Shown one piece after another: positions 7,753 through 15,846 of a DNA stretch of 21,538 nucleotides. A program made the position numbers and the translations under genes. Source of the DNA: Porphyromonadaceae bacterium (GTDB taxonomy: Bacteria > Bacteroidota > Bacteroidia > Bacteroidales > Paludibacteraceae); the NCBI GenBank assembly GCA_905372135.1, contig CAJPNS010000018.1, forward strand, positions 1 through 21,538, in the 5' to 3' direction. The notes below the pieces were generated by a model. That model was not told where the DNA came from. It saw nothing but the letters and a program-made list of their open reading frames with translations, and did not search any database. Every line of letters starts with the position of its first letter. Position 1 is the first letter of the stretch.

Positions 7753-9294
7753 TTATTGCACTATCGCTCCTCGTGTAGACGTAACCGAATCGCCTTCGAC
7801 AAGGATATTGGAGTTGCGGACTATGCCACTGGTATTGATTTCGGTAAGAGGCGTAAGGTGCTGCTCAATCCAGAGACTTTTGTCGTCGTCGGCTACGTAG
7901 TCGGTAAGGAAGCGGAGGTTGTGACGCACTCCTGCTCCTTGCAGTATTATGTGCGGTATATCTATCTGATATAACTTCTTCTGCGGCTTGGGCAGCGAGG
8001 CAGAGTTGGAGATGACGTATAGACGACGGTCGTTGGGGTCTCCGCAGGTGGGAGGAGTGCCCATCTTCAGGTGGTCGGGGTAGAGGAAAACAGTGGTATT
8101 GTCTATCACACGGCGGCGACGGAGGTAGTCGATGAAGTCGCCCACTACGTAGTCGAGCACCGATACACAGAAGTCGAAGCCGTTGTTGCGAGGAGCTACG
8201 ACTCCCTGCATCTTCGGGTCGATGATACCGTCGGGGAAGTGAGAGTCGGCAGTGGAGATGAACATAAAGAAGGGTTTGCCTCTGCGGAGCTGCTCCTCTA
8301 TTTTTGTTTTTGCCAAAGCAAACAAATCTCTATCGTGTAAGCCTAATGCAGATACATCGAAAGTATCGGGAGCCCAGAGGTAATCTACTATTTCGTCGAA
8401 ATGGAAAGTGGTAAGGATACTCCTCGTACCCGAAAATTCGGCATTACCGATGATGAAAAGAGTGCGATAATCGTTCTTGCGAAAGACATCGACTATACTC
8501 GATATATTAGAGTGTACGGCAGTGTGAAACACCTGATTGCCACTCATACCGAACTCTGCAGGGAAGCCCGTAAGAGAGGTATAGAGCGACCCCGAAGTCC
8601 AAGTACTGCCCTCGTTTTGGTAGATGTCGATAGTGTGCCATTCATTCTTTAGCCTATTGAGGTTTGGGGTAAGCGAATCGGGGCAGAGGAGGATATTTTT
8701 CTCCATCGACTCCATTGATATTACGATGACGTTACGCCCGTCGGCAATGGCTTCGATATGCTCGGGCGAGACATAATCGCCCATACCGTATCGCTCGAGT
8801 ATGGCTCTGAAATCGTCGGAATGTTTCGATGCGAAGAGCGGTAACAGCGTCTTGGTGTCTCTGACGAAATTTCCTCGCAAAACGACCAGCCCACACATCA
8901 CCACCAGAAGCAACGCGCACATTTCCATAGCAGCAAACCTCTCCCAACGATTTGCTCGCCTCAATATCCACTGTACGAGGCGGTAAGAGAAAAAAAACAC
9001 CACCCACAATACCACAGCCAAACTGCCGAAAACGATAATCTGCTTGAGGAAAATCCCTTGCATACCGTCGACATCTCTGATATTGGCGTGAACGTAAAAC
9101 TGATAGCCCACGAAAGTCTGCGTCGAATAGAGCGAAAACATCTGAGCTACAATGAATACTACTCCAATGGTAGCCACAAATGCCCGCACTATACCGTTTT
9201 TGATAAGCAGGCAAGCAAATAGAAATATTGCGGCAAAAGCCAACATTGTATATTGCGACAAAATGTCTATTCCGAGCGATTCTAAGAATGGCAT
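7753..9294 (-). CDS. Membrane phosphotransferase of the OpgB/LtaS (sulfatase-fold) family
   Basis: A 513-aa protein with about four N-terminal membrane segments (residues ~18-32, 35-55, 82-104, 122-140) and a periplasmic alkaline-phosphatase/sulfatase-fold domain. Members transfer phosphoglycerol, phosphoethanolamine or similar groups from phospholipids to envelope glycans. Visible active-site elements are VIVISMESMEKN (189-200, metal ligand E195), EGSTWTSGSLYTSLTGFP (228-245, nucleophile probably T233), a GNAEFSGTRS block (283-292) and YPDHLKMG (405-412, D407/H408), close to the OpgB version SDHLAM. It lies 71 bases after sufD and upstream of the flippase, so it may be cotranscribed with both. 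The donor and acceptor are unknown. Its last eight codons recur in the relic at 741-764. Confidence 0.82.
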   Translation of the reverse strand: MPFLESLGIDILSQYTMLAFAAIFLFACLLIKNGIVRAFVATIGVVFIVAQMFSLYSTQTFVGYQFYVHANIRDVDGMQGIFLKQIIVFGSLAVVLWVVFFFSYRLVQWILRRANRWERFAAMEMCALLLVVMCGLVVLRGNFVRDTKTLLPLFASKHSDDFRAILERYGMGDYVSPEHIEAIADGRNVIVISMESMEKNILLCPDSLTPNLNRLKNEWHTIDIYQNEGSTWTSGSLYTSLTGFPAEFGMSGNQVFHTAVHSNISSIVDVFRKNDYRTLFIIGNAEFSGTRSILTTFHFDEIVDYLWAPDTFDVSALGLHDRDLFALAKTKIEEQLRRGKPFFMFISTADSHFPDGIIDPKMQGVVAPRNNGFDFCVSVLDYVVGDFIDYLRRRRVIDNTTVFLYPDHLKMGTPPTCGDPNDRRLYVISNSASLPKPQKKLYQIDIPHIILQGAGVRHNLRFLTDYVADDDKSLWIEQHLTPLTEINTSGIVRNSNILVEGDSVTSTRGAIVQ

Positions 9295-9365
9295 GACTAT
9301 AATCTGTTTTTACATTGTGTTACAAATATTTTTTCGAAGAAAAAGCAGTAAGAAACTATTACGGT

Positions 9366-10697
9366 TCAATGTACGAAGCAGTCTTCGCAGTGCGAGTGGT
9401 CGTTGCGTAGACGGCGGTCGATCATATCTTTCATCTTGTCTCTTAGCACATCGATATGTATCTCGTCTACAACATCCTGTACAAACGCCGATAGCAGCAT
9501 CATACGTGCCGTATCTTCGTCGATACCGCGTTGCTTCATATAGAAAAGCGCCTCTTGGTCGAGTTGTCCTGTGGTAGCACCGTGCCCGCACTTGACGTCG
9601 TCGGCGTATATTTCGAGCTGTGGGCGTGAGTTGACCACGGCTTCGGGAGTAAGGCAGATACTCTTGTTTGTCTGTCGGCTGAGGGTCTTTTGTGCGTCGG
9701 GTTGTACCACTATTATACCCGAAAATATACCGTGCGACTGCTCGTCGAGGATATATTTGAATAGCTCGTTTGATGTCGAATTTGGTTTGTTGTGGCGAAT
9801 GACGGTGTTGTTTTCGGCTTCTTGCTTGCCGTCGGATATAAGCATTCCTCCGAGGAATAGCGATGCGTGCTCGCCGTCGATATCTGCGATTATCTGATTG
9901 CGGCTTACAGAATTGAGCAGAAGCAGATTGTTTACTGTCACCTGCGAACTATCTCGCTGGCTTACAAACATCTGCATCATATTATTGGTCTGTCGGGTAG
10001 TGTTTTCGAGCGAATAATATTCGAACTGCGCTCCGTCTTCGACTACTACCTCAGTTACCTTAGAGGTGAAGAAATCGACACCCTCCTCGGCATGGTCACA
10101 TACGAGCAGTTGTAGGGACGCCCCCTGCTCCACTACTATCAGATTGTGAGTGAAAGACATCAGAGGAGCTTCCGAAAGCGACATATTTATCAGCTGTAGA
10201 GGTCTTTGGGCGGTGGTGCCTTTTTTTACATAAATAAAATATCCGTCTTGTACGAAAGTCGAATTGAACGCCGTCATAGCGTCTCGCGACTTGTCCGAGA
10301 GAGTGTGCAGGTATCGTCCTACCACTTCGGGGTAGAGTCGTTCGGCATCGGATAGGGTGCAGAACTCTACTCCTTCGGGCAACGACTGTCGTTGGTCGTC
10401 GGCAATATAGAATTTGTCGTTCAACATAAAGCCAAGTACTGCATTTATCGACGGTATTTTGCAGCGAAATAATCCATTTTCGTCTATTGCCGCCGCAGGA
10501 CGGTCGACATCGATTTCGTACTCCGCATTCAAGGCATCGACAATACTGCTATTGAGGTAGGCTTCTGTCTTTCTCGACGGGAATCCTTTCTGCTCGAATT
10601 CAGCAAAAGCATCGTCGCGAAACCTGTTGAGCACAGGAGTCGAATATTCTTTTATCCGTTCCGATAGTTCACGGTATAATTGTATGTAGTTTCTCAT
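9366..10697 (-). CDS. sufD: Fe-S cluster assembly protein SufD
   Basis: A 443-aa SufB/SufD-family protein that joins SufB and SufC in the cytoplasmic SufBC2D scaffold for Fe-S cluster assembly. The beta-helix domain occupies roughly 140-370. The family hallmark ADDVKCGHGATTG lies at 365-377, followed by ALFYMKQRGID (383-393), and C370 and H372 match residues used at the SufB-SufD interface. N- and C-terminal helical regions are present, so it is full length. The start MRNYIQLYREL lies five bases after the sufC stop, so translation is probably coupled. SufD rather than SufB is favoured by its length and the absence of SufB's extra N-terminal cysteines. sufB and sufS are not next to it. Confidence 0.92.
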   Translation of the reverse strand: MRNYIQLYRELSERIKEYSTPVLNRFRDDAFAEFEQKGFPSRKTEAYLNSSIVDALNAEYEIDVDRPAAAIDENGLFRCKIPSINAVLGFMLNDKFYIADDQRQSLPEGVEFCTLSDAERLYPEVVGRYLHTLSDKSRDAMTAFNSTFVQDGYFIYVKKGTTAQRPLQLINMSLSEAPLMSFTHNLIVVEQGASLQLLVCDHAEEGVDFFTSKVTEVVVEDGAQFEYYSLENTTRQTNNMMQMFVSQRDSSQVTVNNLLLLNSVSRNQIIADIDGEHASLFLGGMLISDGKQEAENNTVIRHNKPNSTSNELFKYILDEQSHGIFSGIIVVQPDAQKTLSRQTNKSICLTPEAVVNSRPQLEIYADDVKCGHGATTGQLDQEALFYMKQRGIDEDTARMMLLSAFVQDVVDEIHIDVLRDKMKDMIDRRLRNDHSHCEDCFVH

Positions 10698-10702
10698 AGC
10701 AG

Positions 10703-11446
10703 TTACTCATTTTTAATCCAGTCGTATCCCTTCTCTTCGAGTTCGAGAGCGAGCGATTTGTCGCCTGTCTTCACTATCTGGCCTTTGTAAAGGATATGTA
10801 CGTAGTCGGGTACGATATAGTCGAGCAGACGTTGATAGTGAGTGATGATTATAGAGGCGTTGTCGGGCGATTTAAGGGAGTTTACTCCGTGAGCTACCAC
10901 CCTTAGAGCGTCGATATCGAGTCCTGAGTCTGTCTCGTCGAGTATGGCTAATTTTGGGTCGAGCATAGCCATTTGGAATATTTCGTTACGTTTCTTCTCT
11001 CCTCCCGAGAAACCTTCGTTCACCGAACGTCCGGCGAGTCTGTTGTCGAGTTCGACAAGAGCCTGTTTTTCACGCATAAGTTTCAGAAACTCAGCGGGAG
11101 AGATTGGCTCCAATCCTTTGTATTTGCGTTGTGCGTTGATGGCGGCACGCATAAAGTTGGTCATACTCACTCCTGGTATCTCTACCGGATATTGGAACGA
11201 AAGGAATATGCCCTCGCAGGCACGGTCTTCGGGCGAAAGTTCGAGAAGGTTTTTGCCCATAAACTCTACACTACCTTCGGTTACCTCAAACGCAGAATTG
11301 CCCACAAGCACACTGCTGAGCGTACTTTTCCCCGAGCCGTTAGGTCCCATTATAGCGTGTACCTCACCTTTTTTTACCTCGAGATTGATACCTTTGAGTA
11401 TCTCTTTGCCGTTTACCGAGGCGTGTAGGTCTTTTATCTTTAGCAT
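10703..11446 (-). CDS. sufC: Fe-S cluster assembly ATPase SufC
   Basis: A 247-aa ABC-type ATPase that powers the SufBCD scaffold; unlike transporters it is soluble. Walker A is GPNGSGKST (34-42), the Q-loop is Q85, and the signature FSGGEKKRNEIF (146-157) contains the SufC-specific GGEKKR. Walker B is LAILDETDSGLD (166-177), and the H-loop is H203. Length is exactly typical. It is the first gene of the leftward operon, with a TACCTTTG promoter element about 50 bases upstream. In many Bacteroidota sufB precedes sufC, but here a divergent TPR-type gene does. Confidence 0.96.
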   Translation of the reverse strand: MLKIKDLHASVNGKEILKGINLEVKKGEVHAIMGPNGSGKSTLSSVLVGNSAFEVTEGSVEFMGKNLLELSPEDRACEGIFLSFQYPVEIPGVSMTNFMRAAINAQRKYKGLEPISPAEFLKLMREKQALVELDNRLAGRSVNEGFSGGEKKRNEIFQMAMLDPKLAILDETDSGLDIDALRVVAHGVNSLKSPDNASIIITHYQRLLDYIVPDYVHILYKGQIVKTGDKSLALELEEKGYDWIKNE

Positions 11447-11496
11447 TGTAGTATCTGTTTTTATTAATTGTTCATTTTGGAAATAAATTGCGGCTG

Positions 11497-11504
11497 CAAA
11501 GGTA
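11497..11504 (-). promoter_or_regulatory. Promoter (-7) of the suf operon
   Basis: TACCTTTG on the minus strand matches TAnnTTTG and is followed by a C, as is common. It lies about 50 bases before the sufC ATG. No TTTG stands at the usual 19-base distance, so the -33 element is weak or the promoter is activator-dependent. I see no obvious IscR-like palindrome. Confidence 0.55.
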
Positions 11505-11600
11505 CATTTTTTTTTATTATTCTCTGTTTGCCTATGCCCTGCAAATCTTATCTCTTAGCCGCTATATATTGCCTTGCCGACTACAATTTATAATATCTAT

Positions 11601-11631
11601 TTTGCTATTCTAAAAAAAAGATATAATTTTG
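11601..11631 (+). promoter_or_regulatory. Promoter of the TPR-type gene
   Basis: TTTG (11601-11604), a 19-base spacer and TAATTTTG (11624-11631) exactly fit the Bacteroidota consensus TTTG-N19-TAnnTTTG. It lies about 48 bases before the ATG at 11679. Confidence 0.8.
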
Positions 11632-11678
11632 TGCCTCGATTTTTCAGTAATTAATTTTTTCAGTAATAGTAAATATCT

Positions 11679-12356
11679 ATGGAAAACACCCAAAAACAAG
11701 GCAAACACGAAGAGAAAAATATGGGCGAGATGCTCTCACGTGCCGAAATATTCTTCGAACAACACCAGAAAGCAATATACTACTCGCTTATAGCTATCGT
11801 GGCTATCGTCGTACTGATATTCGTAAGCAAGAAGTACTATTTCGAGCCGAAAAACGAAGAGGTATCGGCCAAACTCGTATGGTGCGAACAGAACCTTGCG
11901 CGCGACTCTTTCGCCTTGGCTCTCAACGGCGACGGTATCAACAGCGGATATGCCGAGATATACTCGTCGTACAAGCTTACGAAAGCCAAAAACGAAGCCG
12001 CTATCGGTGCCGCTATCTGTGCATTCAATCTCGGTAAATTCGACGAAGCTATCGACTACGCCAAGAAAGCAAACCGCAAGTCGTTCAACTTCGCTCCCGC
12101 TATGGACGGACTTATCGGCGACTGCTACGTAGAGAAAGGCAATATAAAAGAGGCTATCGAATATTTCGATAAGGCTGCCGCCTACAAAAACGAAGCTCTC
12201 TCGGCTCGTTTCCTCAAGAAAGCTGGTGACTTGTATATGTTTGAGCTCAAAGACAGCAAAAAGGCGCTCGAATACTATCAGACCATAAAAGATAAGTATT
12301 TCAATAGCCCCGAAGCCGGCGAAATAGACAAATATATAGAACTCGCATCGAAATAA
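11679..12356 (+). CDS. Membrane-anchored tetratricopeptide-repeat protein
   Basis: A 225-aa protein with a charged N-terminus, one membrane segment (about 32-52, YYSLIAIVAIVVLIFVSKKYYF-like) and a helical C-terminal domain. That domain has TPR-like pairs, for example FDEAIDYAKKANRK, NIKEAIEYFDKAAAYKN and SKKALEYYQTIKDKY. The layout recalls the YfgM/ancillary-translocon TPR proteins and a common Bacteroidota protein of the same size, which points to a periplasm-facing or cytoplasm-facing chaperone/adaptor role. No enzyme motif is present. It has its own strong promoter and terminator, so it is a single-gene unit between the suf operon and the sugar-dehydrogenase genes. The fold is well supported; the function is inference. 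Confidence 0.78.
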   Translation: MENTQKQGKHEEKNMGEMLSRAEIFFEQHQKAIYYSLIAIVAIVVLIFVSKKYYFEPKNEEVSAKLVWCEQNLARDSFALALNGDGINSGYAEIYSSYKLTKAKNEAAIGAAICAFNLGKFDEAIDYAKKANRKSFNFAPAMDGLIGDCYVEKGNIKEAIEYFDKAAAYKNEALSARFLKKAGDLYMFELKDSKKALEYYQTIKDKYFNSPEAGEIDKYIELASK

Positions 12357-12368
12357 TATATATAACAA

Positions 12369-12397
12369 TTGATCGTGCCGACAAATGACTATATTTG
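12369..12397 (+). promoter_or_regulatory. Possible ugd promoter inside the preceding terminator
   Basis: TATATTTG (12390-12397) fits TAnnTTTG, and TTG (12369-12371) lies 18 bases upstream. The -7 element is the loop and 3' arm of the terminator hairpin. It would start transcription about 35 bases before ugd. Because a T-rich stem arm can mimic TAnnTTTG by chance, confidence is moderate. Confidence 0.4.
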
Positions 12398-12403
12398 TCG
12401 GCT
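12377..12403 (+). terminator. Terminator of the TPR-type gene
   Basis: GCCGACAAAT (12377-12386) and ATTTGTCGGC (12393-12402) form a perfect 10-bp stem with a six-base loop, followed by TTTATATTT. It lies 20 bases beyond the stop codon. Confidence 0.75.
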
Positions 12404-12437
12404 TTATATTTAGTAATATCTCTTATTTGTTTCAAAT

Positions 12438-13745
12438 ATGAATATAGCAGTAGTAGGAACGGGTTATGTGGGATTGGTCTCAGGTGCGTGCTTCTCCGAA
12501 ATGGGGATAAACGTTACCTGCGTCGATATCGACAAAAACAAGATAGAGAGTCTACGCAAAGGTATAGTGCCTATCTACGAACCGAATCTTACGGAAATGG
12601 TGATAAAAAATCATCGTGCCGGCCGACTACATTTTGCTACCAACCTCCTTGAGTGTCTGCACGATGTAGAGGTGGTCTTCTGTGCCGTAGGTACTCCACC
12701 CGACGAAGACGGAGCCGCCGACCTACAATATGTGCTCGATGTAGCTCGTATCGTAGGGCAGAATATCGATAAATATACGCTGTTTGTCACGAAAAGTACA
12801 GTCCCTGTCGGTACGTCGGAGCGGGTGAAAGATGTTATAGAAAAAGAGATTGCTCGTCGAGGACTCAGTGTCGAATTCGACGTAGCCTCCAATCCTGAAT
12901 TTCTCAAAGAAGGTGCTGCCGTAAAAGACTTTATGAGTCCCGACCGCATAGTAGTAGGTGTGGAGACCCTCAGAGCCCGCCAGATAATGGACAGACTCTA
13001 CAAGCCTTTCACTCTCAATCGTTATCGTATGATATACACCGACATACCTTCGGCAGAGATGATAAAATACGCCGCCAACGCTATGCTGGCAACACGAATT
13101 TCGTTTATGAACGAGATAGCCAACCTATGCGACTTGGTAGGAGCCGATGTCAATATGGTGCGTCAGGGTATCGGGGCAGACTCGCGTATAGGCAATAAGT
13201 TTCTCTATCCCGGCTGCGGCTATGGCGGCAGTTGTTTCCCCAAAGATGTGAAAGCTCTCATTCGCACCGCCTCCGAAAATGGTTACAACATGCGTATATT
13301 GCAGGCAGTAGAGGATGTGAACAACTACCAGAAAGGTATATTGTTCGACAAGCTGAGCAAAGTCTTCGACTCCGACCTCAAGGGTAAGACCGTGGCTCTG
13401 TGGGGATTGTCGTTCAAGCCCGAGACCGACGATATGCGCGAAGCTCCTTCGCTCGTGGTAATCGACAGACTCGTCGGAGCCGGCTGTACAGTAAAGGTTT
13501 ACGACCCCATAGCGATGGACGAATGTCGTCGTCGAATAGGCGATAAGGTGATTTATTCGGCAGATATGTACGACGCCGTCGAAGGAGCCGACGCTCTGCT
13601 ACTGCTTACCGAATGGAAAGAGTTTCGTATGCCGTCGTGGAGCAAGGTAGCTCAATCGATGGCAAAACCCGTAGTAATCGACGGACGAAACATATACGAC
13701 AAAAAGGAGATGGACGACAACGGATTCGTTTACCTGCATATTTAA
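12438..13745 (+). CDS. ugd: UDP-glucose 6-dehydrogenase
   Basis: A 435-aa enzyme that oxidises UDP-glucose twice with NAD+ to UDP-glucuronate, a precursor for capsule, exopolysaccharide or lipopolysaccharide sugars. The N-terminal Rossmann motif is VVGTGYVGL (GxGxxG at 7-12). The middle domain has FVTKSTVPVGT, NPEFLKEG and FMSPDRIVVG. The catalytic cysteine is C266 in GCGYGGSCFPKD. The C-terminal UDP-binding domain has LWGLSFKPETDDMREAPS. All match UDP-glucose rather than UDP-HexNAc enzymes. Length is normal. A second dehydrogenase of the superfamily starts 25 bases later, so the pair is likely one transcript. Confidence 0.95.
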   Translation: MNIAVVGTGYVGLVSGACFSEMGINVTCVDIDKNKIESLRKGIVPIYEPNLTEMVIKNHRAGRLHFATNLLECLHDVEVVFCAVGTPPDEDGAADLQYVLDVARIVGQNIDKYTLFVTKSTVPVGTSERVKDVIEKEIARRGLSVEFDVASNPEFLKEGAAVKDFMSPDRIVVGVETLRARQIMDRLYKPFTLNRYRMIYTDIPSAEMIKYAANAMLATRISFMNEIANLCDLVGADVNMVRQGIGADSRIGNKFLYPGCGYGGSCFPKDVKALIRTASENGYNMRILQAVEDVNNYQKGILFDKLSKVFDSDLKGKTVALWGLSFKPETDDMREAPSLVVIDRLVGAGCTVKVYDPIAMDECRRRIGDKVIYSADMYDAVEGADALLLLTEWKEFRMPSWSKVAQSMAKPVVIDGRNIYDKKEMDDNGFVYLHI

Positions 13746-13770
13746 CCACAAAAATACAACTGCCGCAACT

Positions 13771-15054
13771 ATGGACAGAATAGCAATCATCGGACTCGGA
13801 TACGTCGGGCTACCTCTTGCGATAGAGTTCGGTAAGAAATATAGAGTAATAGGATTCGATATAAACAAGGAGAGGATACAGGAGCTCCAAAAAGGCAGAG
13901 ACCACACTCTGGAAGCCGATTTGGACGGGCTCAGGTATGCCACCGATATACATCGGTCTGACCCCGATAGAGGGTTGTCTTTTTCGGCCAAAGAAGACGA
14001 TATCGCAGAGTGCAATATATACATAGTTACCGTACCCACTCCTATCGATAGCTTCAATACCCCCGACCTCAAACCGCTCATAAAAGCCTCTCAAACAGTG
14101 GGTAGAGTGATATCAAGCGGCAATATAGTTATTTACGAATCTACTACTTACCCCGGCTGCACCGAAGAAGATTGTATTCCCGAGATAGAGAGAGTATCGG
14201 GGCTGGTATTCAATAAAGACTTTTTCGCGGGTTACTCGCCCGAGCGCATCAACCCCGGCGATAAGATAAACACTCTGACAAAGATAAAAAAGGTAACCTC
14301 CGGCTCCACTCCCGAGATAGCCGACAGAGTAGACAATCTATATCGCTCCATTATAGAGGCGGGCACACACAAAGCCCCATCGATAAAGGTAGCCGAAGCA
14401 TCGAAAATCATCGAAAATTCGCAACGCGACCTCAATATATCGTTTGTCAACGAACTTGCATTCATCTTCGACAAAGTGGGTATCGATACCAACGATGTCA
14501 TAGAGGCGGCTGCTACAAAATGGAATTTTCTGCGTTACCAACCGGGACTCGTCGGCGGACACTGCATATCGGTAGACCCGTATTATTTGGTGAAAAAAGC
14601 TGAAAAGCTCGGCTATATCCCGCAAGTAATCTTATCGGGACGACACGTAAACAACGCTATGGCATCGTTCATTGCCAGCAAGGTGATGAAACTTATGATA
14701 AACAAAGGACTTCCCATCAAAGACTCGAATATACTGATACTCGGAGTAAGCTTCAAAGAGAATTGCCCCGATATAAGAAATACCAAAGTAGTGGATATAT
14801 ATCGCGAATTCAGAGAGTTCGGAGCTAATGTAGATATCTACGACAACTGGGTCGACAGCGACGAACTGTATAATGAATACGGAGTACGCACTATTGCACA
14901 GATAGACAAAGACAAGAAATACAGTGCAATAGTATTGGCAGTGGCTCACGACAATTTCAAAAACATAGACTTTGAGTATTACCACAAGGCAGGTACGGTA
15001 GTATTCGACGTCAAGTCGGTCGTAGACCGTCGGTTTGTCGACGGCAGACTGTAA
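13771..15054 (+). CDS. UDP-N-acetylhexosamine 6-dehydrogenase (TviB/WbpO type)
   Basis: A 427-aa nucleotide-sugar dehydrogenase related to but distinct from the preceding ugd. The Rossmann motif is IIGLGYVGLPLA (7-18). Further blocks are VTVPTPID, YESTTYPGCTEE and GYSPERINPGD, and the catalytic C265 lies in LVGGHCISVDPYYL. This pattern is that of enzymes making UDP-GlcNAc- or UDP-GalNAc-uronic acids (Vi antigen TviB, Pseudomonas WbpO), where the equivalent is usually GGHCIGVDPYYL. The C-terminal UDP-sugar domain with GVSFKENCPDIRNTKV is present. It probably supplies a HexNAc-uronic acid for a surface glycan. The exact sugar (gluco or galacto) cannot be read from the sequence. Confidence 0.9.
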   Translation: MDRIAIIGLGYVGLPLAIEFGKKYRVIGFDINKERIQELQKGRDHTLEADLDGLRYATDIHRSDPDRGLSFSAKEDDIAECNIYIVTVPTPIDSFNTPDLKPLIKASQTVGRVISSGNIVIYESTTYPGCTEEDCIPEIERVSGLVFNKDFFAGYSPERINPGDKINTLTKIKKVTSGSTPEIADRVDNLYRSIIEAGTHKAPSIKVAEASKIIENSQRDLNISFVNELAFIFDKVGIDTNDVIEAAATKWNFLRYQPGLVGGHCISVDPYYLVKKAEKLGYIPQVILSGRHVNNAMASFIASKVMKLMINKGLPIKDSNILILGVSFKENCPDIRNTKVVDIYREFREFGANVDIYDNWVDSDELYNEYGVRTIAQIDKDKKYSAIVLAVAHDNFKNIDFEYYHKAGTVVFDVKSVVDRRFVDGRL

Positions 15055-15094
15055 GCAATCTCACTCCCGCACATATATAAAGAATAAACTATTT

Positions 15095-15814
15095 ATGTAT
15101 AACATTGATACTCCGACGGAAACAATATTGAAAAACAAAAACATCAAAGCCATATTCTTCGATATGGACGGTATTTTGTTCAACTCTATGCCCTATCATG
15201 CAGAGGCATGGCACAAGGCTCTTTTACATTTCGGGCTCGAATTTTCGCCTTACGAAGCCTATCTGCACGAGGGACGTACTGCCGATAGTACTATCGACGC
15301 CATATACAATAAGTTATACGGACACGATGCCGACCGTAAGACCAAAGACGAAATATATGCACTGAAATCCTCAATATTCGGTGGGTACCCCGCTCCAAAG
15401 CCTATCGAGGGCATATCGGAGGTATTACAGTGGGTCAAACAGCAAAACATTAATTTACTTGTCGTTACCGGTTCGGCTCAGGTATCGCTTTTCGAGAAAT
15501 TGCAAGAGTATTTCCCCTCCGTATTCGAAAGGAATCATATCGTATCTGCCTTCGAAGTAAAACACGGCAAGCCTCACCCCGAGCCCTATCTGACGGCTCT
15601 AAAGATAGCCGGTGTCGACGCCGAAGAGGCGTTGGTCATAGAAAACGCTCCTCTTGGCATACGTTCGGGGAGAGCGGCAGGAATATTCACAATAGGCGTA
15701 AATACAGGCATATTGACTCGCGACGACCTTAAAGAAGCCGGAGCCAACTTGGTGCTCGATAATATACAGCAGTTGAGAGAGTTATTGAAAGAGCTCAATT
15801 TTGTGCATCGATAA
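15095..15814 (+). CDS. HAD-superfamily hydrolase, ortholog-like to BT2127 inorganic pyrophosphatase
   Basis: A 239-aa HAD phosphatase of the beta-phosphoglucomutase-like group. Motif I is FFDMDGILFNSMPYHAEAW with D23 (nucleophile) and D25. Motif II is VVTGSAQVSL, motif III HGKPHPEPYL, and motif IV the unusual VIENAPLGIRSG. From memory, the cap helix segment AYLHEGRT (E59) and the ENAPLG motif closely match Bacteroides thetaiotaomicron BT2127, a HAD enzyme characterised as an inorganic pyrophosphatase. A pyrophosphatase or sugar-phosphate phosphatase role beside nucleotide-sugar genes is plausible. The frame is open to an ATG at 15035 that overlaps the previous gene, and I chose 15095 because it lies 40 bases after that stop and just before the domain. 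Confidence 0.87.
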   Translation: MYNIDTPTETILKNKNIKAIFFDMDGILFNSMPYHAEAWHKALLHFGLEFSPYEAYLHEGRTADSTIDAIYNKLYGHDADRKTKDEIYALKSSIFGGYPAPKPIEGISEVLQWVKQQNINLLVVTGSAQVSLFEKLQEYFPSVFERNHIVSAFEVKHGKPHPEPYLTALKIAGVDAEEALVIENAPLGIRSGRAAGIFTIGVNTGILTRDDLKEAGANLVLDNIQQLRELLKELNFVHR

Positions 15815-15846
15815 ATAATTGTTTTTAGAGTCGGCAACCTCTCCGT

